Shown: piece after piece, positions 1 through 8,147 of the stretch
Position numbering within the stretch: position 1 is the first letter of the stretch
Layout: each line of letters opens with the position of its first letter
Source: Acidobacteriota bacterium
Lineage (GTDB): Bacteria > Acidobacteriota > Polarisedimenticolia > J045
Assembly (NCBI GenBank): GCA_027001345.1
Contig: JALTMS010000535.1
Location: 1 to 11,393, forward strand
Reading direction: 5' to 3'
Length of the DNA stretch: 11,393 nt
Notes under the pieces: model-generated
Told to the model about the DNA's origin: nothing
Database searches by the model: none
The model's input: only the letters and a program-made list of their open reading frames with translations
Program-made: the position numbers and the translations under genes

Positions 1-15
1 CCGACCCGGCATCCG

Positions 16-663
16 TCAGGATCCGGGAACCTTCTTCCAGTCCTCGAGGAAACGAGCCAGGCCGCTGTCGGTCAGCGGGTGGTGGACGAGCTGTGCGATG
101 ACCTTGAATGGAATCGTCGCCACATCCGCGCCGATCAGTCCCGCCTGCACCACGTGCATCGGATGGCGTACGCTGGCCACGAGAATCTCGGTATCGAAGC
201 CGTAATTGTCGTAGATCTGGCGGATCTGCTCGATCAACTCCATCCCGTCGGTGGAAATGTCGTCGAGACGACCGACGAAGGGCGAGATGTAGGTCGCCCC
301 CGCCTTGGCCGCCATCAGCGCCTGTAGCGGGTGGAAGCAGAGGGTGACATTGGTCCGAATCCCCTGGCTCGAGCACCAGCGTACGGCCTTGAGCCCTTCG
401 CGGATGATCGGGATCTTGACCACCACATTGTCGTGGATCGCACTGAGTTCGCCCGCCTCGCGCTTGATCCCCTCCAGGTCGGTCGAGGTCACCTCGGCGC
501 TGACGGGACCATCGACCACCTCGAGGATCTCCTGGAGGACCTCCCGGAACGGCCTTCCGGTCTTGGCCACCAGAGAGGGGTTGGTCGTCACACCGTCGAG
601 CACACCGAGTTCGAGTGCCTCGCGGATCTCACCGATATCCGCCGTGTCGATGAAGAACTTCAT
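16..663 (-). CDS. tal: Small (TalC/FSA-type) transaldolase
   Basis: This 215-aa protein matches the short, about 215-residue transaldolase / fructose-6-phosphate aldolase family of (beta/alpha)8 barrels. These cytosolic enzymes transfer dihydroxyacetone units in the non-oxidative pentose phosphate pathway. Visible marks are N-terminal MKFFIDTADIGEI, GVTTNPSLVAK (about 24-34), the Schiff-base lysine Lys83 in VVVKIP, and SPFVGRLDD (127-135). Glu57 and Phe129 are the residues typical of true transaldolases, where fructose-6-phosphate aldolase has Gln and Tyr, so transaldolase activity is the better reading (family knowledge plus inference). The ATG at 661-663 was chosen because the family N-terminus begins there and GAGGTGG lies about 6 nt upstream. 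The frame stays open further upstream into gyrA but looks non-coding. It follows gyrA by 40 bp on the same strand and is probably cotranscribed. That position is unusual for a metabolic gene. Confidence 0.93.
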   Translation of the reverse strand: MKFFIDTADIGEIREALELGVLDGVTTNPSLVAKTGRPFREVLQEILEVVDGPVSAEVTSTDLEGIKREAGELSAIHDNVVVKIPIIREGLKAVRWCSSQGIRTNVTLCFHPLQALMAAKAGATYISPFVGRLDDISTDGMELIEQIRQIYDNYGFDTEILVASVRHPMHVVQAGLIGADVATIPFKVIAQLVHHPLTDSGLARFLEDWKKVPGS

Positions 664-703
664 GGTTGCCACCTCACGCTTGTCGAACGTTGCTGGTCGA
701 ACG

Positions 704-3184
704 CTACTGTTCGTCTTCCTCGGCCTCCTCCGCGGGGGCGACCTGACCGGCGCGGGTGAAGGCAACGACGCTGTCACCTTCCTTGAGGCGAATGATCCGC
801 ACGCCCTGGGTCGAACGACCGAGTCGGCTGATCTTGTTGTTGGCATCCTGCTGTACCGGCGTGCGAATCACCTGTCCGAGACGCGTGGCGACGATGATCT
901 CGTCGTCGTCGTGGACCGGGATCGCGGAAACCACGGCGCCGGTCTTCTCAGAAACCTTCAGGTTGATCAGGCCCAGCCCGCCGCGGCCCTGGACGCGATA
1001 CTCTGCCTCCGCCGTACGTTTGCCGTAGCCCTTTTCGCTGACGGTCAGCAGATCCTCACCGCCCTCGAGAACCGAGGCCTGGACGACTTCATCCCCCTCC
1101 CGCAGGCTGATACCCCTCACGCCACGCGCGGTGCGACCCATCGAGCGCACGTCGGAGGCCGGGAAGCGAATCGCCATCCCCTTGCGGGTCGCGATGAAGA
1201 TGTGGTCGTTCTCCCTGACCAGACGCACCGAAATCAGGCTGTCGCCTTCCATCAACGACAGGGCGATGATGCCACCGGCACGGATATTGGCGTAGGCCTC
1301 GAGGGGTGTCCGCTTGACCATTCCTCGTCGTGTGACCGTGACCACGAAGAGATCGGGCTGGCTCAGATCGCGCAGCGCCAGCAGCCCCTGGATCCGCTCG
1401 TCGGGCGCCAGTCCGAGCTGATTGACGATCGGCTTGCCTCGCGAGGCACGTCCCGCCTCGGGTACCCGGTAGACCGGTAGCGAATGGACCTTGCCCGCCG
1501 AAGTGAACCACAGGCTGGTGTCATGGGTCGAGACGATCCTGACTCGCGAGAGGAAGTCCTCGTCGCGAACTTCCATCAGCCGGATCCCCTTCCCTCCCCG
1601 CCCCTGAGTGCGGTACTCGGCCAGAGCGGTGCGCTTGACGTAACCGCGGTGGGAGAGGGTGACGACCACGTCCTCCTCGGTGATCATGTCGAGGGTCCGG
1701 ATCTCACCCTCGTCCTCGACGATCTCCGTCCGCCGCTCGTCACCGAATCGCCGCCGCACCTCCTCGAGTTCTTCGAGAACGATCTCGTCAACCATGCTGG
1801 TCGAGGCGAGGATCTGCCGGTAGTGCTCGATCTTGGCCAGCAGTTCGGCGAGTTCCTCGAGCAACTTGTCACGCTCGAGTTGGGTCAAGCGCTGCAAGCG
1901 CATGTCGAGGATCGCCTGGGCCTGGATCGGCGTGAACTCGAAGCTGGCGATCAGACCCTGCTTGGCCTCGGCAGGCGTCTTCGAGGCACGAATCAGGGCG
2001 ATCACGGCGTCGAGATTGTCGAGCGCCTTCTTCAGTCCTTCCAGGATATGGGCTCTGGCCTCGGCCTGTTCGAGCAGGTATTGAGTCCGTCTGACGACCA
2101 CCTCGCGCCGGTGGGTCAGATACAGGCCGAGCATGCTCTTGAGATCGAGAACTCTCGGCCGACCGGCAACGATGGCAAGAAAGATCGCGCCAAAGGTGGT
2201 CTGCAAGCGCGTGTGCTTGTAGAGCAGATTCTCCACCACCTTCGGCACTGCATCCTTGCGCAACTCGAGTACTACGCGAATACCGTGACGATCGGACTCG
2301 TCGCGGATGTCGGCGATTCCCTCGATCCGCTTGTCGCGTACCAGGCCCGCGATCTCTTCGATCAATTGCACCTTGTTGACCTGGTACGGAATCTCCTGAA
2401 TCACCAGCCGGTCGCGACCCTTCTTGGCCTCTTCGAATTCCACACGACCGCGAATGATGATCTTGCCGCGACCCGTGTGGTAGGCCTGATGAATGCCCGA
2501 CCGGCCATAGATCACTCCGGAGGTCGGGAAATCGGGTCCCTGCACGTAAGTCAGCAGATCAGCGACGGTGCAGTCGGGATGCTCGACGATGTGCCGCGCC
2601 GCATCGATCAGTTCGCGCAGGTTGTGCGGCGGGATCCGGGTCGCCATACCAACGGCGATGCCGTCGGCACCGTTGGCCAGCAGGTTCGGAAATCCGCAGG
2701 GCAGGACCAACGGCTCGTCTTCGGTGTTGTCGTAGTTCGGACCGAAATCGACGGTGCGCTTGTCGATGTCGCGCAGCATCTCGCCGGCCAACGACGCCAT
2801 GCGGATCTCGGTGTACCGCATCGCCGCAGCGGGATCGCCGTCGATCGAGCCGAAGTTGCCCTGCCCGTCGACCAGCGGGTAGCGCAGGGAAAAATCCTGC
2901 GCCAGGCGCACGATGGTGTCGTAGACCGCCTGGTCACCGTGGGGATGGAACTTGCCGATCACCTCACCGACGGTCTTGGCGCTCTTGCGGTAGGTTCGAC
3001 CGGCAACATTGCCCGACTGGTACATTGCGTAGAGCACGCGCCGGTGAACCGGTTTGAGTCCGTCGCGCACATCGGGCAACGCACGGCCGATGATGACAGA
3101 CATCGCGTAGTCGAGATACGAGTGTCGCATCTCGTCTTCGATGCTGATTGGCGTGTGTCGGATTGCCTGATTCTCTTCGGTCAT
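704..3184 (-). CDS. gyrA: DNA gyrase subunit A
   Basis: This 826-aa protein is the breakage-reunion subunit of DNA gyrase. With GyrB it forms the A2B2 enzyme that introduces negative supercoils using ATP. The winged-helix/tower core spans about 1-500, with catalytic Tyr124 in AAMRYTEIRM. The C-terminal beta-pinwheel spans about 500-810, with the GyrA box QGRGGKG at 527-533, which supports gyrase over topoisomerase IV. A degenerate copy, QGRGGLG, lies in a later blade (732-738). A short acidic tail (AEEAEEDEQ) ends the protein. The quinolone region reads HPHGDQAVYD, so the position equivalent to E. coli Ser83 is Gln85, while Asp89 (E. coli Asp87) is kept. The ATG at 3182-3184 has AGGGGA about 11 nt upstream. 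The gene lies 49 bp after gyrB and 40 bp before tal, in one apparent operon. Confidence 0.98.
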   Translation of the reverse strand: MTEENQAIRHTPISIEDEMRHSYLDYAMSVIIGRALPDVRDGLKPVHRRVLYAMYQSGNVAGRTYRKSAKTVGEVIGKFHPHGDQAVYDTIVRLAQDFSLRYPLVDGQGNFGSIDGDPAAAMRYTEIRMASLAGEMLRDIDKRTVDFGPNYDNTEDEPLVLPCGFPNLLANGADGIAVGMATRIPPHNLRELIDAARHIVEHPDCTVADLLTYVQGPDFPTSGVIYGRSGIHQAYHTGRGKIIIRGRVEFEEAKKGRDRLVIQEIPYQVNKVQLIEEIAGLVRDKRIEGIADIRDESDRHGIRVVLELRKDAVPKVVENLLYKHTRLQTTFGAIFLAIVAGRPRVLDLKSMLGLYLTHRREVVVRRTQYLLEQAEARAHILEGLKKALDNLDAVIALIRASKTPAEAKQGLIASFEFTPIQAQAILDMRLQRLTQLERDKLLEELAELLAKIEHYRQILASTSMVDEIVLEELEEVRRRFGDERRTEIVEDEGEIRTLDMITEEDVVVTLSHRGYVKRTALAEYRTQGRGGKGIRLMEVRDEDFLSRVRIVSTHDTSLWFTSAGKVHSLPVYRVPEAGRASRGKPIVNQLGLAPDERIQGLLALRDLSQPDLFVVTVTRRGMVKRTPLEAYANIRAGGIIALSLMEGDSLISVRLVRENDHIFIATRKGMAIRFPASDVRSMGRTARGVRGISLREGDEVVQASVLEGGEDLLTVSEKGYGKRTAEAEYRVQGRGGLGLINLKVSEKTGAVVSAIPVHDDDEIIVATRLGQVIRTPVQQDANNKISRLGRSTQGVRIIRLKEGDSVVAFTRAGQVAPAEEAEEDEQ

Positions 3185-3233
3185 GGCAACGCTTTTCCCC
3201 TAATGGCAGATACCGAGCACCAGATGCGGAGCA

Positions 3234-5687
3234 TCAGACGTCGAGGTTCTTCACGTCGAGAGCATTGTCTTCGATGAAAGCCCGCCGCGGCTCGACCGCG
3301 TCACCCATCAGCAGCGTGAAGATGTCGCTGGCTTCCACCGCATCGTTGACGGTCACCTGCAGCAGTCGGCGTCTCGAAGGCTCCATGGTCGTTTCCCACA
3401 ACTGCTCGGGATTCATCTCACCGAGACCCTTGTAGCGCTGCACCGTCACGCCGTGGCGACCGGCTTCGAGCAGAGAATCGAGGAGCGCGGCGGCGCCATC
3501 GACGGTTTCGACCTTGCCGTCGTGCAGCACCTCGATCGGCCCGTGATCGAGTTCGGCAATGTGGGGGTAGAGCGTGCGCAACTGCCGATACTCGCCGGTC
3601 AGAACGACGTTGTCGCTGAGCACGTATTCCCGGTGGCCGAGGTTCATCGCTACCGCGCGGATCGAATAGTCGCCGTGCTCGGGGTTTTCCTCGATCGAAC
3701 GCACGTCGTGGCCTAGGGCCTCGAGGGTCTCGGCCAGTCGCTCGAGGCGCGGACGATCGGAAAAGTCCTCACGGGAAGAAAAGCCTCGCTCGAGCAGTGC
3801 CGTCACCGCCGGCCCCGGCCAGCCGCGACGCTCGAGAGCTTCACGGTAGCGGCGAAACTCCACCTTTTGCTCGAGCAGGTTGACCAGCGCGTTGCCGGTC
3901 CACTCGCGGCCAGATCCCGTCGAGCGCACGGTGCGCTCCTCGGCGGCCTTGCGAATCAGATAGGCGTCGAGTTCGATCTCGTTCTGCAGGTAGAGTTCTT
4001 CACGCCCCTTCTTGATCTTGAACAGTGGTGGCTGGGCGATGAAGAGATGACCGCGATCGATCAGCTCCCTCATCTGGCGGAAGAAGAAGGTCAGCAGCAA
4101 GGTTCGAATATGGCTGCCGTCCACATCGGCGTCGGTCATCAGGATGACCTTGTGGTAGCGCAACTTGGAGATGTCGAGGTCTTCCTGACCGAAACCGCAG
4201 CCGAGCGCGGTGATGATGGTGCGAATCTCCTCGTGGGACAGCATCTTGTCGAAACGGGCCTTCTCGACGTTGAGGATCTTGCCCCGCAGCGGCAAGATCG
4301 CCTGGTAGCGGCGGTCACGACCCTGCTTGGCCGAACCTCCCGCCGAATCTCCCTCGACGAGGAAAAGCTCGGACTCGGCCGGATCACGACTCTGACAATC
4401 GGCCAACTTGCCCGGCAAGGAACCGGAATCGAGCACACCCTTGCGGCGGGTCAGCTCTTTGGCCTTGCGCGCCGCCTCGCGCGCACGCAAAGCCTGTACC
4501 GCCTTGGAGAGCACGGCTCGGGCGTGACGCGGATGCTCGGCGAGGAACGCGCCGAGCTGGTCGTTGACCAGGCTCTCGACGGCGCCGCGAACCTCGCTGT
4601 TGCCGAGCTTGGTCTTGGTCTGTCCCTCGAACTGGGGATCGGGGACCTTGACCGAAACGACGGCAGCAAGCCCTTCGCGTACGTCCTCACCACTGAGCGA
4701 AACACCCTTCATCTCTTTGGGCAGCTTGGCGGTATCGGATTGCAAGTACGCGTTGAGCGTGCGAGTCAGCGCGGCACGAAAGCCGGAGAGGTGCGTTCCA
4801 CCTTCGGTAGTGTTGATCGAGTTGGCAAAGGCGAAGAGCATCTCCTGATAGGAATCGTTGTATTGCAGGGCGATCTCCACCGACACGCCGTCGCGCTCGC
4901 CGGTGATGAAAATCGGCGGTTCATGCAGCGGCGAACGCTTGGCATTGAGATGGGAGACGAACTCGACGATCCCACCTTCGTAGTGAAAGTCGACCTCGCG
5001 GATCCGCGCCTCGCGCTCGTCGCGGAGGACGATCCGCACACCACTGTTGAGAAAGGCCAGCTCGCGCAGGCGCTGAGCCAGGGTATCGAAGACGAAATCG
5101 AGGGTCTCGAAGATCTCGGGATCGGGGCGGAAGGTGATCTTGGTGCCCCTCCGATCGGTGCGACCGGTCTCGCGAAACGCCGTGACCGGAACGCCGCGCG
5201 AGTACTCCTGGTTGTAGACCTTGCCGTCGCGCCAGATCTCGAGGGCCAGGGACTCGGCCAGAGCATTGACGACCGAGACACCCACACCGTGGAGACCGCC
5301 GCTGACCTTGTAGGCTTCCGAGTCGAACTTGCCGCCGGCATGAAGCTGAGTCATGACGACTTCGGCCGCGGAGACGCCCAGATCCTCGTGCAGATCGACG
5401 GGAATCCCTCGGCCATTGTCGAGCACGGTCACCGAGTTGTCGGCGTGGACGGTCACGTCGATCCGATCACAGTGACCGGCCTGAGCCTCGTCGATAGAAT
5501 TGTCGACCACCTCCCAGACCAGATGATGCAGTCCGTGAACGCTGGTCGAGCCGATGTACATCCCCGGGCGTTTGCGTACCGCCTCGAGGCCTTTGAGAAC
5601 CTTGATCGAACTCGCGTTGTAGTCGGGCCGATCACCCCCGGCGTCCGTCCCGGGAGTTGCTGCCGGCTGATCTGCCATTTCAGACAT
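3234..5687 (-). CDS. gyrB: DNA gyrase subunit B
   Basis: This 817-aa protein is the ATPase and TOPRIM subunit of DNA gyrase. The GHKL ATPase domain shows EVVDNSIDEA (59-68; Glu59 is the likely general base and Asn63 a Mg ligand), LDNGRGIP (89-96) and GGLHGVGVSVVNAL (130-143). The TOPRIM domain has EGDSAGGSA (445-453), PLRGKILNVEKAR (466-478) and DADVDGSH (519-526). A segment of about 170 aa (about 575-745) separates these from QRYKGLGEMNPEQLW (750-764). This insert is seen in E. coli-like GyrB and absent from short Gram-positive forms. The start is ATG 5685-5687, preceded by GAGAAAAG. It overlaps the recF stop by 8 bp, which suggests translational coupling. A second ATG three codons in has no good ribosome-binding site. 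GyrA follows after 49 bp. Confidence 0.98.
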   Translation of the reverse strand: MSEMADQPAATPGTDAGGDRPDYNASSIKVLKGLEAVRKRPGMYIGSTSVHGLHHLVWEVVDNSIDEAQAGHCDRIDVTVHADNSVTVLDNGRGIPVDLHEDLGVSAAEVVMTQLHAGGKFDSEAYKVSGGLHGVGVSVVNALAESLALEIWRDGKVYNQEYSRGVPVTAFRETGRTDRRGTKITFRPDPEIFETLDFVFDTLAQRLRELAFLNSGVRIVLRDEREARIREVDFHYEGGIVEFVSHLNAKRSPLHEPPIFITGERDGVSVEIALQYNDSYQEMLFAFANSINTTEGGTHLSGFRAALTRTLNAYLQSDTAKLPKEMKGVSLSGEDVREGLAAVVSVKVPDPQFEGQTKTKLGNSEVRGAVESLVNDQLGAFLAEHPRHARAVLSKAVQALRAREAARKAKELTRRKGVLDSGSLPGKLADCQSRDPAESELFLVEGDSAGGSAKQGRDRRYQAILPLRGKILNVEKARFDKMLSHEEIRTIITALGCGFGQEDLDISKLRYHKVILMTDADVDGSHIRTLLLTFFFRQMRELIDRGHLFIAQPPLFKIKKGREELYLQNEIELDAYLIRKAAEERTVRSTGSGREWTGNALVNLLEQKVEFRRYREALERRGWPGPAVTALLERGFSSREDFSDRPRLERLAETLEALGHDVRSIEENPEHGDYSIRAVAMNLGHREYVLSDNVVLTGEYRQLRTLYPHIAELDHGPIEVLHDGKVETVDGAAALLDSLLEAGRHGVTVQRYKGLGEMNPEQLWETTMEPSRRRLLQVTVNDAVEASDIFTLLMGDAVEPRRAFIEDNALDVKNLDV

Positions 5688-6765
5688 CTTTTCTCACGCT
5701 CACTTTGCCCTCGCGAACTGCCAGGTGCAGCACATGGGAAGGAAAAGGCAGGCCCGGCTTGCAAGTCGCCGCGAGAACCTGGCCATGGCCGGCAGCAGCC
5801 TCGAGCAGTCCGCCGAGCCGCTGGGTATCGAGATCGCTGTCGAGATCATCGAGGATCAACAGTGGCTCGGCACTCGAGCGGCATTGCCGCACCCGCGCCG
5901 CCTGGGCCAGAGTCGTGGCGGCCAGCGCCGAGCGAAGCTGACCCGCCGAGCCGAAAGTCCACAGGCTGTGCCCATCGATCTCGAGCAGGAAATCGTCTCG
6001 GTGAGGGCCCGTTGCGGTGGCACCCACGCGGCGATCCTCTTGCCTTCTCCTGCTGAGTTCCTCCCTCAATTCGCCACTTCCCGTCCCCCGGTAGGCCAGG
6101 CGCATGCGACCGGCTTCCGGAAAAAGATCGGCCTGCTCACCGACGCCAGCCTGCCACGCGGCGATTTCCTCTTCTCGCCGCCGACGAATCGCCTCTCCCA
6201 GCCCGGCAAGAAGCTCTTCCCAGGGCTCGAAAGCTTCATCGGCAGCCTCTTGCCGTAGCAATGCGTTGCGCTCTGACAGGGCCCGCCGGTAGCGGCTGAG
6301 ATCCAGCAAATGCTCGGGGCGCGCCGCCGCCGTCCCCCTGTCGATGTATCTTCTTCTTTCTTTGGGACTTCCAGCAATACTCCGACTGCTGTCTCCGGTC
6401 ATGGCGAGCGCTGGAAGAACCCCCAGGTAATCCGCTAGTTTGACCTCGCATTCTCCCACGAGCAGCCTTCGATCGCCACGCCCGCGGCCTCGGCTCAGAA
6501 CCAGGGTCAAGGGGGGGCTCGTCTCACCGGCCTGCACCCTGCCCCAGACGGTCAGGCGGTCTTCGTCCCAGCCGATCGCCTGCCGTGGATCCCGAGTGCG
6601 AAACGAGCGTGTGGTGGCCAGCATGTAGGCCGCCTCGAGCAGGGCCGACTTGCCCTGGGCATTGTCGCCGCTGACCACGACGATCCGACTGTCGAGCCGC
6701 ACCTCCTGGGCCGCGAGGTTCCTCACGCCCTCCACCTTCAGGGAGGCGAGAACCCGACGACTCAC
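5680..6765 (-). CDS. recF: DNA replication and repair protein RecF
   Basis: This 361-aa SMC/ABC-type ATPase acts with RecO and RecR in loading RecA at single-strand gaps. The Walker A motif GDNAQGKS is at 33-40. The RecF-typical TGPHRDDF is at 252-259, an ABC signature-like segment (GSAGQLRSAL) at 272-281, and Walker B LLILDDLDSDLD at 302-313. The signature deviates from the common SxGQQR form (Leu for the second Gln), and the residues after Walker B read LDSDLD rather than the frequent VLSELD. Both are modest deviations in a recognisable family member of normal length. The start is GTG 6763-6765, only 3 bp after the dnaN stop and in the same frame. Any Shine-Dalgarno is weak, so coupling to dnaN is likely. 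The 3' end overlaps gyrB by 8 bp. Confidence 0.96.
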   Translation of the reverse strand: MSRRVLASLKVEGVRNLAAQEVRLDSRIVVVSGDNAQGKSALLEAAYMLATTRSFRTRDPRQAIGWDEDRLTVWGRVQAGETSPPLTLVLSRGRGRGDRRLLVGECEVKLADYLGVLPALAMTGDSSRSIAGSPKERRRYIDRGTAAARPEHLLDLSRYRRALSERNALLRQEAADEAFEPWEELLAGLGEAIRRRREEEIAAWQAGVGEQADLFPEAGRMRLAYRGTGSGELREELSRRRQEDRRVGATATGPHRDDFLLEIDGHSLWTFGSAGQLRSALAATTLAQAARVRQCRSSAEPLLILDDLDSDLDTQRLGGLLEAAAGHGQVLAATCKPGLPFPSHVLHLAVREGKVSVRKDV

Positions 6766-6768
6766 CGG

Positions 6769-7884
6769 TCAGGACAGGGCCATCGGCATGACCACGTAGA
6801 GATCCTCCCGGCGATCCTCCTCGTCTCGCACGGGCCGGAACAGACTCTGTCCCATCGGCTGCCCGAGCGAGATCTCGATCTGCTCCGACCCACAGACGGC
6901 CAGGAAGTCGAGCAGGTACTGGGCGTTGAAGCCGATGGAGAAGTCTTCGCCGGTGTACTCCACCTCGAGCTGCTCCTGGGCCTCCCCGAGCTGCTGGTGG
7001 GAGGAGGAGACCTCGAGCTGGTTGGCACGCAGGTCGAGCCGGACCAGATGGCTGTGCTCCTGGGAGAGCACGGCGACGCGCTCGATGGCGCTCTTGATCG
7101 CCGCGGTGGAGACGATCACGACCTTGTCGTTGGCCGTGGGCAGAACCTTGTTGTAGTCGGGGAACTTCTGCTCCTGGAGGCTGGTGCTCAGTTCTCGCTC
7201 GCCCATCCGGGCGAATAGACTCGCTCCCTCGTGCCAGATGAACACATCGCCTTCGTGGTCCGAGGCGAGCTTGAGCAGCTCGGCGACCGCCTTGCGCGGC
7301 ACGACCAGCCGGTGATCCCCACTCTCGGTCTGCTGCACGCTGCGCCGTGAAAGAGCCATTCGATTCCCGTCGGTGCCGACGATGGTCAACTGCCCCTCGA
7401 CGAACTCCCACAGTGCTCCGCCGATGTAGTAGCGCGGATCGTCAGCGGTGATCGCGAACAGAACCTTCTTGATCATCTCCGCGAGGGGGACCGCGTCGAT
7501 CTGAGCCGTCGGCTGGCCTTCCTTCTCGCGCAGGGCCGGAAAATGCTCGGGATCCTGGGTCGCCAGCCGGTAGTGGATCCGCTCGCAGGTGATGTGCAGC
7601 GAACCGCCATCGAGGCGGAAGCCCACGTTGCCGGGCGGCAGGCGGCGGATGATGTCGTGCAGCCGGCGGGCATGGACCGTCACCAGGCCCGGAGCTTCCA
7701 CGGTGGCCGGCACGGAGGAGCGGAAGCCGATCTCCAGGTCGGTGGCGGTGATCAGCAGTCGGCCGCCGTCCTCACCCCTGAGCAGAATGTTCGAGAGGAT
7801 CGGCAGGGTTGCCTTCCGTTCGATGATGCCCTGCAACAGGGAGAGTTCCCTGAGAAAGGTTGCTTGATCGACGGTGATTCGCAT
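6769..7884 (-). CDS. dnaN: DNA polymerase III beta subunit (sliding clamp)
   Basis: This 371-aa protein is the ring-shaped processivity clamp of DNA polymerase III and a docking site for other DNA-handling proteins. The N-terminus MRITVDQATFLREL, the segment ATLPILSNILL, the central GTDGNRMA, the later KFPDYNKVLP and the C-terminal VVMPMALS are family hallmarks. The last of these contributes to the hydrophobic protein-binding pocket. Length is normal (about 365-380 aa). The ATG at 7882-7884 is preferred because GAGG lies 8 nt upstream. An ATG two codons earlier (7888-7890) would sit almost on that Shine-Dalgarno. The frame is open far upstream through the origin region and into dnaA in another frame, but that extension has no clamp-like sequence. 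It lies downstream of the origin-like gap and leads the dnaN-recF-gyrB-gyrA-tal run. Confidence 0.97.
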   Translation of the reverse strand: MRITVDQATFLRELSLLQGIIERKATLPILSNILLRGEDGGRLLITATDLEIGFRSSVPATVEAPGLVTVHARRLHDIIRRLPPGNVGFRLDGGSLHITCERIHYRLATQDPEHFPALREKEGQPTAQIDAVPLAEMIKKVLFAITADDPRYYIGGALWEFVEGQLTIVGTDGNRMALSRRSVQQTESGDHRLVVPRKAVAELLKLASDHEGDVFIWHEGASLFARMGERELSTSLQEQKFPDYNKVLPTANDKVVIVSTAAIKSAIERVAVLSQEHSHLVRLDLRANQLEVSSSHQQLGEAQEQLEVEYTGEDFSIGFNAQYLLDFLAVCGSEQIEISLGQPMGQSLFRPVRDEEDRREDLYVVMPMALS

Positions 7885-7900
7885 GGTCATGACCTCGATG

Positions 7901-7961
7901 GTGAAAGTCGGAAAAACAAGGCTATCAGGAAAGGATAAGTTCTTTCCAGTAGTAGCCGTAG
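7901..7961 (+). other. Putative DNA unwinding element with DnaA-trio-like repeats
   Basis: Reading + strand, an AT-richer stretch (7901-7945) is followed by triplets CAG, TAG, TAG, CCG, TAG and GAG (7947-7964). These run in phase up to the tandem DnaA-box-like 9-mers at 7965. In Bacillus subtilis, DnaA-trios ([T/A]A[G/A] read 5'-3' towards the boxes) next to two DnaA boxes direct strand opening. Here three of the triplets are TAG but one, CCG, breaks the run, so the match is partial. Confidence 0.5.
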
Positions 7962-7964
7962 GAG

Positions 7965-7982
7965 CGTGGAAAGCGTGGAAAA
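7965..7982 (-). promoter_or_regulatory. Tandem DnaA-box-like 9-mers
   Basis: On the - strand the sequence reads TTTTCCACG directly followed by CTTTCCACG. These differ from the TTTTCCACA seen elsewhere in this window by one and two bases. They abut each other without a spacer and sit beside the TAG triplets, which is the geometry expected of boxes that anchor a DnaA filament for origin opening. Confidence 0.6.
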
Positions 7983-8094
7983 CTCGGCAACCTTCCGTTC
8001 TACGGACAGTTGGCGCCCGAGGTGGCTGTTGATTCGGTGGTGGACAGGGCTGCACAGAGTTCGGCGAGGGGTGAGCAGGGGGCGTGAGAAGACC

Positions 8095-8103
8095 TTTTGC
8101 ACA
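8095..8103 (+). promoter_or_regulatory. DnaA-box-like site TTTTGCACA
   Basis: The sequence TTTTGCACA differs at one position from TTTTCCACA and also fits the relaxed TTNTNCACA pattern. It lies in the dnaA-dnaN gap, 18 bp from the next, oppositely oriented box. Confidence 0.5.
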
Positions 8104-8121
8104 GGGGTTGTGATCCTCAGT

Positions 8122-8130
8122 TGTGGAAAA
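8122..8130 (-). promoter_or_regulatory. DnaA box TTTTCCACA
   Basis: On the - strand this is a perfect copy of the TTTTCCACA 9-mer that recurs in the intergenic regions around dnaA. It is one mismatch from the E. coli consensus TTATCCACA. It lies 26 bp downstream of the dnaA stop codon. Confidence 0.7.
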
Positions 8131-8147
8131 GAGCCTGTCGGCCAGGC
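8123..8147 (-). terminator. Weak terminator-like hairpin after dnaA
   Basis: On the - strand, 9 bp after the dnaA stop, GCCTG-GCCGA-CAGGC (8133-8147) can form a 5-bp stem with a 5-nt loop. It is followed by TCTTTTCC. The short stem and short T run make this at best a weak intrinsic terminator. The T run is shared with the DnaA box at 8122-8130. Confidence 0.25.

Noticed and set aside
16..663. Fructose-6-phosphate aldolase rather than transaldolase
   Set aside because: Glu57 and Phe129 match transaldolases. The aldolase form has Gln and Tyr at these positions.
305..1480. A 391-codon open frame on the + strand
   Set aside because: It runs antisense across the tal-gyrA junction, and the two sense genes have clear family matches.
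1484..3277. A 597-codon open frame on the + strand
   Set aside because: It is antisense to gyrA, whose product is unmistakable. The translation has no recognisable motifs, and long antisense frames are common in GC-rich genes.
3867..6056. A 729-codon open frame on the + strand
   Set aside because: It is antisense to gyrB and the end of recF, shows no domain signals and lacks a sensible context.
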